The notes: generated from the sequence alone by a model not told the origin. A DNA stretch of 64,000 nucleotides from Desulfopila aestuarii DSM 18488 (GCA_945863875.1 CAMBBS010000024.1:1-64000), one strand, 5' to 3'; shown: positions 29,370 through 39,240, counted from the first letter of the stretch. Numbers and translations are program-made.

Positions 29370-31352
29370 CTAATAATCCCAGCGCAGGTTGACATAGAAG
29401 CCGCGGCCGGGCATCGGGTAGCCTTTGACATAGGCATAGTCTTCATCAAAAAGATTGGTTATTTCGCCCCGGACCGTAAACGTCCCGTAATTCGCCGTTT
29501 CCAGAAAACGGTAGGCGGCGGTGAGGTCGGCGACGGTGACACTCTCCAGTTTGTCGACCGGTGCCGGGTAGCTGCCGGACTCCCAGTCCTGCACATCCTG
29601 GCTGCCGGTATAGGTGACGTTCAGGCGGCAGAAAGTGCCTGCCCCGTTGCTGGTGACGATTCCGCCGGCAAGGGTCGTGTCGCTGATATACTGCAGATCG
29701 TCGCCGGTTTCTTCGTCCTCGTATTTTGTCAAGTAGGTCAGATTGATATAGGGCCGCAATTCCCAGTCCCAGGCCAGAGGGACGCCGAGATCATAACTCA
29801 GTTCGCTTTCGAAGCCGGAGATGGTCGCTTCACCGATATTCTGCCAGCTTTGTGCGCCGTCGGCGAGGTAGTCGGTGGTGATTTTGTCTTTGAAGTCGGT
29901 CGAGAACCAGGTCAGTGCGCTGTTCAGGCCGTTATGGCTGAAATCAAGACCGCCTTCGCAGGTGGTGCTTTTTTCGGCATCGAGATCAGGGTTGCCCACC
30001 ACCCTTGAGCCGAAACTGGTAAAATCGGCGGCCAGCTGATCGGCTGACGGCATCATAAAGCCCTCGGCATACTGCGCCCTGAGCTTTACTCCCTCCAGGA
30101 CCGTCCAGGCCAGGCCGATCTTCGGTGTGAGCCTGTTCTGGTCCTCATCCCTGCCGGCCGGTTCGCTGACCTGAACATGGTACCAGTCATAGCGCAGGCC
30201 GACATTGGCTGCCAGCTGGTCCTCGAGGAAGGTGATTTTGCCGAGCAGAAAGACAGCCGGGTTGGTATAACTGGTTTCTCTTGGTGTCCAGCTGTTTTCC
30301 ACCCCGTAGTCCAGCCAGTCGAAGCCGCCGGTGAGGGTTGAACTGCCGAATGTACCGGTCAACTGGGCCTGGGCGCCCTGCTGGTCGGTGGTGTTCGATG
30401 AGAGCAGGCCGCTGTCCCATCCGGTGGGATCGGACGCAGTCGGGTCCAGCCAGCTGTTCTCATCCTGGCCGAAAAAATAGCGGGTCATCCACTGATATGT
30501 GCCGCTGGTGGATCCTCCGGTATAGTTCGTGTCGACCGAGTAGTTTTCCTTGTTGGTGCTATCGTCAAGATCAGCGGTGCTGAAATAGTCGGGATTGCCG
30601 GCCTCGTCCGTCTTAAAGCTGGTGACGATAATGCCTATGCGGTGGTGGTTGGAAAATGAGTAGCCGGTATTCGCGCTTATGCCGGTTTCATAATCTATGC
30701 CGGTATTGTCGTATCGTTGGCCGCTGCCGGTATCGTAGTCGTCCCTCGTGCCATAGGTGGAAGAACCGGCAAAGTCAAAACCCTTCTCCTTGATCGTGCC
30801 GCCGATACTGCCTTCAGCCGCCCCATAAGAGCCGATACCGGTTTCGGCAAAGGCGGAATTATTCTGCCCCTGCCGGGTGATGATGTTGACCACGCCGCCC
30901 ATACCCGCCGAGCCGTATTGTACCGCACCCGGACCACGGATAATTTCCAGCCGCTCGACGTTTTTGGTGAGCAGCTTGGCAACATTGCCGGTCCCTGCTC
31001 GACGACCGTCGAGGAGGATGAGCACATGACCCTGCAGGTCGTTGCCGTGCGTGTCGCTGCGAAAACCCCGGATGCCGACGGAGGTGAGATTACCGGGGTA
31101 TTTCTGGACATGACCGAGACCTTTTTCGGCGAGCAGGTCGCCGACGTTGCGGCTGGTCGATTGCTGCAGCTCCTCCTGGTCGATGACGGTGATATGGCTG
31201 CTGACAATTTTTATGCTCTCCGGGGAGCGGCCGGCGGTGACAACGATTGTCTCCATCAGGTCAGGCGGCGGCATGCTTTCTGCGGCGAGGCCTCCTCCAG
31301 CGAGGGTTCCGGCGAGCAGCTGGCAGAATAGAACGGGGTACGACATTTTCAT
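29370..31352 (-). CDS. btuB: TonB-dependent outer-membrane receptor (BtuB-like)
   Basis: Signal peptide MKMSYPVLFCQLLAGTLAGGGLAAES; plug domain RNVGDLLAEKGLGHVQKYPGNLTSVGIRGFRSDTHGNDLQGHVLILLDGRRAG; terminal LFDEDYAYVKGYPMPGRGFYVNLRWDY; downstream of a cobalamin riboswitch. Confidence 0.9.
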   Translation of the reverse strand: MKMSYPVLFCQLLAGTLAGGGLAAESMPPPDLMETIVVTAGRSPESIKIVSSHITVIDQEELQQSTSRNVGDLLAEKGLGHVQKYPGNLTSVGIRGFRSDTHGNDLQGHVLILLDGRRAGTGNVAKLLTKNVERLEIIRGPGAVQYGSAGMGGVVNIITRQGQNNSAFAETGIGSYGAAEGSIGGTIKEKGFDFAGSSTYGTRDDYDTGSGQRYDNTGIDYETGISANTGYSFSNHHRIGIIVTSFKTDEAGNPDYFSTADLDDSTNKENYSVDTNYTGGSTSGTYQWMTRYFFGQDENSWLDPTASDPTGWDSGLLSSNTTDQQGAQAQLTGTFGSSTLTGGFDWLDYGVENSWTPRETSYTNPAVFLLGKITFLEDQLAANVGLRYDWYHVQVSEPAGRDEDQNRLTPKIGLAWTVLEGVKLRAQYAEGFMMPSADQLAADFTSFGSRVVGNPDLDAEKSTTCEGGLDFSHNGLNSALTWFSTDFKDKITTDYLADGAQSWQNIGEATISGFESELSYDLGVPLAWDWELRPYINLTYLTKYEDEETGDDLQYISDTTLAGGIVTSNGAGTFCRLNVTYTGSQDVQDWESGSYPAPVDKLESVTVADLTAAYRFLETANYGTFTVRGEITNLFDEDYAYVKGYPMPGRGFYVNLRWDY

Positions 31353-31403
31353 TATTGTTCCTCCTGTGGTGTTTTGCCCGGGGGAAAGTGCAAAGAAAAC
31401 GGC

Positions 31404-31443
31404 AAAAAAAATCCCCGGACCAATTAAAAAATTGATCCGGGGA
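31404..31443 (-). terminator. Intrinsic terminator between riboswitch and receptor gene (probable expression platform)
   Basis: Minus strand ccccggatcaattttttaattggtccggggaTTTTTTTT. Confidence 0.85.
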
Positions 31444-31529
31444 TGCCCTTGTTTCTCCACAGATTGCCTATAGAGATCTCTTGTCCACGGAGATGTCCAG
31501 GCTGGCATAACAATCACAGTCAAGCCGAT

Positions 31530-31690
31530 TTTCAGGCAGGTCTTCTGACTTCCGGCTCAGCCTACTTGTTGCGCCTTCCCGTTTGCATCGAGCAAACAGT
31601 GACATTCATGCAACGTTCGTCCCCGGTTACAGCGGCGGGCCCGTCCCGGATTTACACCGGGTTCCCTCTTTTTCCACTTTCGTGAAACCT
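31530..31690 (-). ncRNA. Cobalamin (B12) riboswitch aptamer
   Basis: Minus strand contains GGGAAcccGGTGTAAATCCGGGACGGGCCCGCCGCTGTAACCG and terminal AGTCAGAAGACCTGCCTG; B12-box-like GTCACTG. Confidence 0.96.
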
Positions 31691-31799
31691 GAAAAATTAT
31701 AGGATTTGTTTACCGCCTTTTGCTTTTCCTGTCAACCGGCAAAGGTGTGCTTGGTTGCAGCCGCGACGTTTTGCTGGTTCAGCTGAAAAGTGTCGCATA

Positions 31800-32225
31800 G
31801 GCTCATTTATCGTTTCATCAATATCGCGCCGTAAAGCCCGGTCGTTGAGGCCGGGGCTGCAGGGGGTAAGCTGTTCATCCGGTGTCTGCTGCTGTTCGAC
31901 ATAGTGCCGGATAATGGAAATCGGCGCAGTGCCGCAGGAAGGTGCAAGGTAGCTCGGGCTGCACAGAACATCTGTATAATACCTTTCGGCTATCCCGGGA
32001 TAACGCTTCTCGGAGTATTTCGTTTGTTTTTCCGTCCAACACTTTTTTCCGCTATCTGGTCACAAAGACCAGATGGACGTGCATATTGAAAACGCAATTT
32101 CATTCGGTTCGAATCTCGTTTTTTCTTCTCCATAGACCAAAGTATAATTTACCCTATGAAGATACGCCAGGCATATAAATAGAGGCTGAAGGTCAAACAG
32201 GATCAGCAGCAATTGTTCCAGCAAC
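31800..32225. mobile_element. Decayed IS200/IS605-like element, left copy
   Basis: Reverse strand MHVHLVFVTR*RKKVLDGK and, in another frame, SCGTAPISIIRHYVEQQQTPDEQLTP (TnpA N- and C-terminal motifs with stop/frameshift); forward MKIRQAYK*RLKVKQ (TnpB start with stop) from 32156. Confidence 0.75.
32027..32225 (+). repeat. ~195 bp direct repeat, copy 1
   Basis: High identity to 36569-36768, spanning divergent tnpA/tnpB 5' ends. Confidence 0.85.
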
Positions 32226-32266
32226 ATGCATCATTTCAGGACCGGCGGCTTGTGTTGATGCACGGG

Positions 32267-33571
32267 TCAAGGGTAGAAAATCGATGGCAGCCAGAGGGTG
32301 AGTGGCGGCCAGAGGCTGGTCAGCACCAGGACGGACAGGGCGGCCAGAACAAAGGGCAGAACGGCCCTGGAGGTCTCGGCCAGGGACGAGCCGGAAATGC
32401 CGCAGCTGACAAAGAGGCAGATGCCGACCGGGGGAGTGAGCATGCCTATGGCCAGATTGGTGACAATCAGCACGCCGAACTGGGTGGGGTCGACGCCCAG
32501 CTGGGCGGTAAGGGTAATAAGAACCGGTACCAGCAGGATCAGGGCCGCCGTTGTTTCCATAACACAGCCGACAACGAGCAGACCGGCCATCACCAGCAGC
32601 AGCAGGCCCCAGGGCGGCAGGCCCAGATTCATCATCATTGTGCCGAGCAGCTGGCTGGTCTGTTTCATCGCCACCAGCCAGGTGAAAACCTTGGCCATGG
32701 CAATGATTAACAGGATGGTCGCGGCGATGATCTGTGAGCGCAGAATCTGATCGGGTAAATCGGCCCACTTCAATTCGCGGTTGATCGCCAGGCTGACAAA
32801 GAGCGCATAAAAGACGGCCAGCGCCGCCGCCTCGGTGACGGTGACGATGCCGGTGAGGATGCCGCCAAGGACAATGACCGGGGCCCACAGCGCCCAGAAG
32901 GCGTCATGGAAGGCCTTGCCAACCCCGGTAAACGAAAAATTCCTGCGGCTGCCGTAGCCCATGCGCCAGGAGATAGCCGCAGCCGTCAGCATGAGGAACA
33001 GGCCGAAAATGATGCCGATCATCATGCCGCCCATGAACAGTTTGGCGATGGAGACATTCGTCAGAAAGCCGAAAATAACCATCGGAATCGACGGCGGGAT
33101 GATAACCCCGAGGGCGCCGCCGGCAGCCACAACCGCCGCGGCAAAGGCCGGAGGATAGCCCTGGCGGATCATGGCCGGAATGACCACCGCGCCGATAGCC
33201 GCGGTATCCGCCGCCGCCGAACCGGAGATGCCGGCAAAAAACATCGAGGCGACGATACTGGCACAGGCCAGGCCTCCGGGCATCCAGCCGACCAGGCTGT
33301 CGGAAAAATCGATAATCTGCCTGGAGATGCCGCCCGATTCCATGATCGCCCCGGCCAGCATGAACAGCGGCACCGCCAGAAGATCAAACGAATCGACCCC
33401 GGCAAAGAGCAGCTGAATGATGGTCTGGCCCAGGGCGGCAAACGGTACCGTTGCCGGGAAGACCCCGGGGGTGAGGATCAGGCCGATGGCCGGCACGCCG
33501 ATGGACAGGGCAATCGGCATGCCCAGCGCAATGAGCAGAAACAACAGGGCAAAGAGGAGAGCGACAATCAT
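32267..33571 (-). CDS. dctM: TRAP transporter large permease DctM
   Basis: 434 aa; IALGMPIALSIGVPAIGLIL, AGAIMESGGISRQIIDFSDSLVGWMPGGLA, GISGSAAADTAAIGAVVIPAM. Confidence 0.95.
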   Translation of the reverse strand: MIVALLFALLFLLIALGMPIALSIGVPAIGLILTPGVFPATVPFAALGQTIIQLLFAGVDSFDLLAVPLFMLAGAIMESGGISRQIIDFSDSLVGWMPGGLACASIVASMFFAGISGSAAADTAAIGAVVIPAMIRQGYPPAFAAAVVAAGGALGVIIPPSIPMVIFGFLTNVSIAKLFMGGMMIGIIFGLFLMLTAAAISWRMGYGSRRNFSFTGVGKAFHDAFWALWAPVIVLGGILTGIVTVTEAAALAVFYALFVSLAINRELKWADLPDQILRSQIIAATILLIIAMAKVFTWLVAMKQTSQLLGTMMMNLGLPPWGLLLLVMAGLLVVGCVMETTAALILLVPVLITLTAQLGVDPTQFGVLIVTNLAIGMLTPPVGICLFVSCGISGSSLAETSRAVLPFVLAALSVLVLTSLWPPLTLWLPSIFYP

Positions 33572-34083
33572 GAAGTACGCCCTCGCACCGTCCGGATAAT
33601 ATCGGCGGCGGTATGCAGCACGAGGATGGCCATGGCCAGGGGAATAACGGCAAAGGGAACGGCCATGGGGATCTGCAGGGAAGCGGTGCTATGGTGCCAG
33701 GCTTTCAGGGTATAGAGAAGGCCGAACCAGGCAAGAAGGGCAAAACAGGTCAGCGTCAGTAATTGCAGGACAACAAGAATTGCCCGTTCACAGCTCGGCC
33801 CAAACCACTGGCCAACCCCGCGCAGGCCAATAAAATTGGCGCGTTTGTAGGCGGCGGTACTGCCGAGAAAAGTAATGGTCACCAGCAGATGGCGGCTCAC
33901 CTCCTCCGACCAGCCAAGCGATGAGCCGAGATAGCGCCAGACCACCTGGGCAAAAAGAATCAGGCAGATGGCGGCCCCGGTGCCAACGAGGAGCTGTTCA
34001 ACCACCCGGTTGACCCGGCCGCTGATCTTCTCAACGAAGGTCGGATCAGCGGCGGGAGATTTCTTGATTTGTTGTTGGTTCAC
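33568..34083 (-). CDS. dctQ: TRAP transporter small permease DctQ
   Basis: 171 aa, 4 TM; FAQVVWRYLGSSLGWSEEVSRHLLVTITFLGSTAAYKR. Confidence 0.92.
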   Translation of the reverse strand: MNQQQIKKSPAADPTFVEKISGRVNRVVEQLLVGTGAAICLILFAQVVWRYLGSSLGWSEEVSRHLLVTITFLGSTAAYKRANFIGLRGVGQWFGPSCERAILVVLQLLTLTCFALLAWFGLLYTLKAWHHSTASLQIPMAVPFAVIPLAMAILVLHTAADIIRTVRGRTS

Positions 34084-35054
34084 TTCACCGCCTGTTGAAT
34101 CTGCTCGACAATCGTTTTCGCCTCCCCGCTCAGATCGGCGAGCACCGGGGCGGTGGCCTGCCGGAAAGCGGCGAGATCCGGCTCTTCTTCGATGACCATG
34201 CCGGCGGCTTTCAGTTCAGCCAGCTGTCTGGCTTCATTGTCACGGATGAACGACCGTCCCTGCAGGGAGGCATTGCGGGCGGCATCGAGAAATACCTTGC
34301 GGTCCGCTTCGGGCAGACCATCAATAAAAGCTTTGTTGCCGATAAAGACCAGCGCCGAATAGACGTGGCGGGAAAGAGTCAGATATTTTTGTCCTGCTTC
34401 GAGCAGTTTGGCGGCATGGATAACGGCGATCGGGTTTTCCTGCCCGTCGATGACCCCCTGCTGCAGGGCGGTAAATATCGGCCAGGCCATGGGCGTCGGA
34501 TTGGCACCGATGGCGCGCCAGATGGCCAGGTGCGTCGGGGCTTCCATGGTGCGGATCTTCATACCGGCCAGATCCTGCGGCGTTTTGATCACCTTTTTCG
34601 AGTTGGTGACGTTACGAAAACCGTTGTCAAGGAAGTGCAGCACGGTAAAACCCTGCCCGGCCAGACGTCCAGCCAGGTCCTGGCCTATCGGGCCGTCAAG
34701 GACGGTATCGGCTGCCTGGTAGGTGGGGAAGAGAAAGGGCATTTCCAGGGCTTTGATCTCGGGCACAAAGGCTTCGATCGGCCCGGTGGTGCAGACCGAC
34801 ATCTGCGTGGTGCCAAGCTGAATCTGCTGCAGAACCTGGGTTTCGGTGCCGAGAGCCCCGGAATGATGCACGACGATGTCATATTTCCCCGGCAGCTTGG
34901 TCTCTATTTCTTCCTTGAACCAGTTGGCCGCCTGGGTGTGGACAAAGGTCGGGTTGACCACGATGGCGATGTTGACGGTTGTTTTAGCAAGCGCCGTGCC
35001 GGCAGAAAAAGCAAGACAGGCAGCTAAAACCACAAAAGTTGTGCGGATACGCAT
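34080..35054 (-). CDS. dctP: TRAP transporter substrate-binding protein DctP
   Basis: 324 aa, signal peptide; GALGTETQVLQQIQLGTTQMSV, GMKIRTMEAPTHLAIWRAIGANPTPMAWPIFTALQQGVIDGQENP. Confidence 0.95.
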   Translation of the reverse strand: MRIRTTFVVLAACLAFSAGTALAKTTVNIAIVVNPTFVHTQAANWFKEEIETKLPGKYDIVVHHSGALGTETQVLQQIQLGTTQMSVCTTGPIEAFVPEIKALEMPFLFPTYQAADTVLDGPIGQDLAGRLAGQGFTVLHFLDNGFRNVTNSKKVIKTPQDLAGMKIRTMEAPTHLAIWRAIGANPTPMAWPIFTALQQGVIDGQENPIAVIHAAKLLEAGQKYLTLSRHVYSALVFIGNKAFIDGLPEADRKVFLDAARNASLQGRSFIRDNEARQLAELKAAGMVIEEEPDLAAFRQATAPVLADLSGEAKTIVEQIQQAVK

Positions 35055-35083
35055 CTGGGCCTCCTTGGTACTGTGGTTGGTGG

Positions 35084-36412
35084 TTAAAGTACTTTAAGCC
35101 AGTCGCACACCCGGGCAATGGCTGTTAGCGGCTCCTGACAGTGGTGTTGCAGAAATTGCTCGTCAACCGGTTCGTCGGCCTTCAACTTGCAAACCTGGCC
35201 GAGGAGCTGGGAACCGTTGAAATTGACATAGGCCAGGCGGACGGTCAACTCTTCCCGCGGTTGGCCGAAAACGACACCCGGTAAAACAGCGACGCCGGTA
35301 TCTTCGAGTAATTGTTCACAAAATTCGACGCTGTCGGTGATGCCACGGGCCTGCAGCTGTGGCTTGTAGGCGGCAAAATCAGGGAAGAGGTAAAAGCCAC
35401 CCTCCGGCGCTAACACGTCGGCGCCGGCTGCCTGCAGCATGGCGGCCAGGTGTTTGCCGAGTGCGGCGAGAATTTTCCGGCTCTGCTCAAGGTATCGGTC
35501 GATATCCGCGTTTTGTTGAAAGGCCTTGATCGCCGCATACTGGATTGGCGCGCTGGTCGAGGTAAAGGTCTCACTGGCCACTGCGGTCATTGCCTCGAGC
35601 AGCCACCTAAGGCATTCGGGAAAAACGAAGAACCCCAGTCGCCAGCCGCCGGCGCCGCACCATTTGGAGAGGCCGCTGCTGAATATCGTTCCCTCCGGAT
35701 AAAACTGCATGATCGACTCATGGCTTCCTGTATGGTGCAGTTTGCCATAAATTTCGTCGGACAAGACAATAATTCTATATTTCCTGGCAACTTCGGCAAG
35801 TTCCTTGAGCTGGTCCAGGGAATAGGTCATGCCGGTCGGATTGGACGGATAATTCAAGATAAGGATTCTTGGCCGGCTCGGGTCTTTCCAGCACAATCTC
35901 TCCAGTTGATCCCCTGTCAATCGCCAGCCGTTTTGCGCTTTCGTCGGCAGGAAATGGATATGACGGCCGATGATCTGGGCCTGCGGGGCATAGGATACCC
36001 AGGCCGGGGTCGGAATGATCAGATCTCCATAATAGACAAGTTGAAGAATGAACATCAGCTCCTTGGAGCCTGGGCCGATGAGAACATTCTTTGGGGCGCA
36101 GTCGACATTCAGGGCGTGTTGATGGTGTGCGCAGACCGCCTGGCGCAGTTGATAGAGACCCTGGACAGCCAGGTAATCTTTTTCATGGGCGTGCAGTTTC
36201 AGCTCGTCGACGACGATTTGCGGCACGGGAAACGGGGATTGTCCCAGACCCATCTTGAAAATTTTCCGGCCATTGGCCAGGAGCTCGTTTGACCGTTCAT
36301 TGATCGCCACGGTCGGTGACGGGGTCAGGCCGCGGACATTGAGGTTTAAATGAACTTCCGGAGTCCAGCTGACTGCAACGCCGGGGGGTAAGCCGTTCGG
36401 TGGATTTTTCAT
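35084..36412 (-). CDS. PLP-dependent class I/II aminotransferase
   Basis: 442 aa; ILNYPSNPTGMTYSLDQLKELAEVARKYRIIVLSDEIYGKLHH, SGLSKWCGAGGWRLGFFVFP. Confidence 0.92.
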   Translation of the reverse strand: MKNPPNGLPPGVAVSWTPEVHLNLNVRGLTPSPTVAINERSNELLANGRKIFKMGLGQSPFPVPQIVVDELKLHAHEKDYLAVQGLYQLRQAVCAHHQHALNVDCAPKNVLIGPGSKELMFILQLVYYGDLIIPTPAWVSYAPQAQIIGRHIHFLPTKAQNGWRLTGDQLERLCWKDPSRPRILILNYPSNPTGMTYSLDQLKELAEVARKYRIIVLSDEIYGKLHHTGSHESIMQFYPEGTIFSSGLSKWCGAGGWRLGFFVFPECLRWLLEAMTAVASETFTSTSAPIQYAAIKAFQQNADIDRYLEQSRKILAALGKHLAAMLQAAGADVLAPEGGFYLFPDFAAYKPQLQARGITDSVEFCEQLLEDTGVAVLPGVVFGQPREELTVRLAYVNFNGSQLLGQVCKLKADEPVDEQFLQHHCQEPLTAIARVCDWLKVL

Positions 36413-36564
36413 GGCCGTTCAAAGGGTGGTTTTTGTCTGTTTAGCCTCAACGGGAGTGAACAAGAATCCTTCTATCGAGCAGGCTGTACCAGGTTATCGG
36501 AATACGGCCGGGCCTTCCTGGCGGATAAAAGTGCAGTATGTCGCGCCGGGACATGGATATTGCG

Positions 36565-36870
36565 CATTATTTTCCGTTCAACACTTTTTTCCGGTATTTG
36601 GTCACAAACACCAGATGGACGTGCATATTGAAAACGCAATGTCTTCCGGTTCGAATGTCGTTGTTTGTCTCCACAGACCAATGTATAATTTACCTTATGA
36701 AGATACGCAAGGCATTTAAGCAGAGACTGAAGGTCAAACAAGTTCAGCAGCAATTGTTCCGCCAGCAGCAGGAATCCACCAAGGCAACTGCCCGGAAGCG
36801 TATGCACATGCGCCGGTGCTGGTGGAATCCTCGGCCTTCAGGCCGGGGAAAATGTCAAAGTGTACACTCC
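36565..36870. mobile_element. Decayed IS200/IS605-like element, right copy
   Basis: Reverse strand MHVHLVFVTKYRKKVLNGK* (TnpA N-term); forward ATG 36697 MKIRKAFKQRLKVKQVQQQLFRQQQ (TnpB N-term) and hairpin cctcggccttcaggccggggaaaatgtcaa resembling an IS605-type right end. Confidence 0.78.
36569..36768 (+). repeat. ~195 bp direct repeat, copy 2
   Basis: See 32027-32225; same orientation, about 4.54 kb apart. Confidence 0.85.
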
Positions 36871-36963
36871 TCATGGTTTCTCACTATCAGGGTCAGGTGC
36901 AGCGGGTTGCAGACAGGGTGTATCATATGATGGATGGACAATTGCAGCGCCTCCGTTGATGGT

Positions 36964-38050
36964 TCAGCTGGGCGACAGGACGATTTCCTTTTGGCCCTTG
37001 TCTGGCAAAAGGCCAAGAGTCTGCAGATCCGGTCGGTCGTATCTGCGGGAGACGATTTGGGCGCCTCGGCATTGGATGGATAAAGACGGGTCGCCCTGTA
37101 TTTTTAGAAAGAAGGTGTGACATCGGCAGGATATGTCATCGGGCACCCGGTGCAGATCAAGGAGCACCTGTTGATTAGTTACCTGCATCGCAGCCAGTTG
37201 GCAAACCGCTGTCTGTTGCCAGCAGCTGTCGAGGTTTTCGGCTAAAAGAGAGTCGACTCGTGCTGCCGTGGCAAGTAAGAAATCTGCCCAACGATCTATG
37301 ACTCCATTGTTTCCGGCTGGTTCCAGGCAACCGGCGAGGTGCCCCTTTCCAGCAGGCCGACGCCGCATTCCCAGGTAATTTTTTTCATGCAGGGGTGGGG
37401 CCATATTGCCTGGCCCGGGAAAAATCAGTGACCACATAGTCAATGCCATACCCATGCAGGAGGGCCTGCATTGATTTTTTACCGTTGCCGAAACTGTGGT
37501 GCAGAGCCGGGGGGATGAACAGTCGCGGCCGAGCCGGCAGGTTGTTGTGGGCAAGCAGGGTGCCGAAGGCCTCAAGGTGACTGCGGAGGATCTGTTCGCT
37601 GCGCATGGTGCCATTGCTGTCATGGAACTCGGATCGATCCATCAGGCCATCCTGCCAGAATTCATGGCACAGGCCATGCATGGCTATTTCCAGAGTATCC
37701 TGGTGGTTGTAAAGGTAGCGCGCCGTTTCATCGAGCCATTTCCCCTGATTGATGTGGTTGTCCCAGCCACTGCCCAGCCAGGTGGCCCCGGCAATATCTT
37801 TCAAGAGGTTGGTGCGACCCCATTCGCCCAGGACCATGCCGAGGGCGACACGCATGTGCAGTTTTTTGCCGAGCCGGTCAAGAGCGCGGTAGTCGTCCAG
37901 GCAATGGCGTCTGGTGAAACCGGTACGAAAAGGTTGCTTGTCCGCCGAGCCATCCGCTCCCTGCCACCAGCCGACATCTTCGATGACGAGAAAGATCGGC
38001 ATGGGAAGGGAAATAGTTATGTTATTCAGTGCTACCTGCAACGTACTCAC
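36964..38050 (-). pseudogene. Polysaccharide-deacetylase-like protein interrupted by frameshift(s)
   Basis: N-terminal ORF 37385-38050 (IFLVIEDVGWWQ...EIAMHGLCHEFWQDGL...GYGIDYVVTDFSRARQYG) continues in another frame (WADFLLATAARVDSLLAENLDSC...HTFFLKIQGDPSLSIQCRGAQIVS); break near the A7 run at about 37379-37385 (coding strand). Confidence 0.7.
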
Positions 38051-39094
38051 CTGTATATCCAGCTAGAGGCTGATCCAGCGCCTTTTGGCCGGTCCATGCC
38101 GTCTGGATGCCTCGAGTTCCATCGCTTTCCAGGTGTTTTTTCCAGAGATTCCGCATGGGGCTTCCAGATCGCCGGCCTCAGGGAGAAAACATGCCAGACC
38201 AGCGGTTGCTTTTCCGCACCCCATTGGTTCTTGAAACGAAAGGTAGAGGCCGTTGGCGAAGCCCTGCCAAAGTCAAACCACCGACAACCGGTTGCGGTGC
38301 CGTACTCGAGCATGGTCCAGTACAGGAGCATGTTTGGACAGGAAGGCCGCCATCGGCGCAGTGACGATGCCCAGGGGTTATACAGGGTGGAATTGTGCCT
38401 GAAAACAATGGCTGCGGCGGCGGGGAGGATGCCGATAAATAGTACCACGAGCCTGGCGTGTTGTGCACTGTCGGCAAGCAGTTTCATAATAAGGGCGGGA
38501 TCGTGCACCGGAGAGCCCAGATTGCGCATGTTTTCCGAGAAGACCGCAAAAAAGTCATTGAAAAGTTCGATGCCGCCGGTTTGCGCGACGCAGCCGCATT
38601 TGCGTGCCTTACGCACCTGATTGCGAACCTTGGCCGAAAGCAGCGACCACAGCATTTCAGAAGACTCGGCCAGGGGGCGCAGCAGGCCGGTCATGAAGGT
38701 ATGGGCGGTATGCTCCCGGCACGCAGTTATTTCCTGTGCCGGTTCATGCACAGCGCCATCGCCCGCCTGGCGCAGTTCCACATGGGCGGCGCCGACTTCG
38801 GTTGCAAGTTCGAGGGCCGCGGCGAGCAATTGATTACGGGCAGGGGCATCCTCGGCGACCATGCCGGCAGCATCGGTATAGGGCAGGGAAATAAGGCGTT
38901 TTTCCCCGTTTTCCGCCTTGCTCGAGGCCAGTCGAAAAATCGGCAACCGATACGTTGCCGCAAGAATCTCCCCCCCAGCCATAACGATGAGAAAAGATCG
39001 CCGTACTGTTTTTCTTGACGTATGCATCCCATACCGGTTGGGTTATGTTCTGTAAAAGTAAAGCCATTTCAAATTGATAATTCTTTTTTGACAT
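38047..39094 (-). pseudogene. FemAB/GNAT-like protein with a homopolymer frameshift
   Basis: N-term MSKKNYQFEMALLLQNITQPVWDAYVKKNSTAIFSHRYGWG in the 38834-39166 frame; continuation GEILAATYRLPIFRLASSK...WFDFGRASPTASTFRFKNQWGAEKQPL in the 38047-39027 frame; frames meet at C7 (38970-38976). Confidence 0.75.
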
Positions 39095-39240
39095 ATCGAA
39101 GCGGTAAAACTCAGTGCTCTTATAGGAAAACACTATTGGAGGTTTGCCGGTCATCGAAACAAGCAATTTGTATTCTCTCCAGCGAATAGTATAGTTCGTC
39201 GCATAAGATTAACCAGAACTCAAAAGAGTTATATCACCTT

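Noticed and set aside
34095-35027. 310-aa plus-strand ORF opposite dctP
   Set aside because: Antisense of a well-recognised TRAP binding protein.
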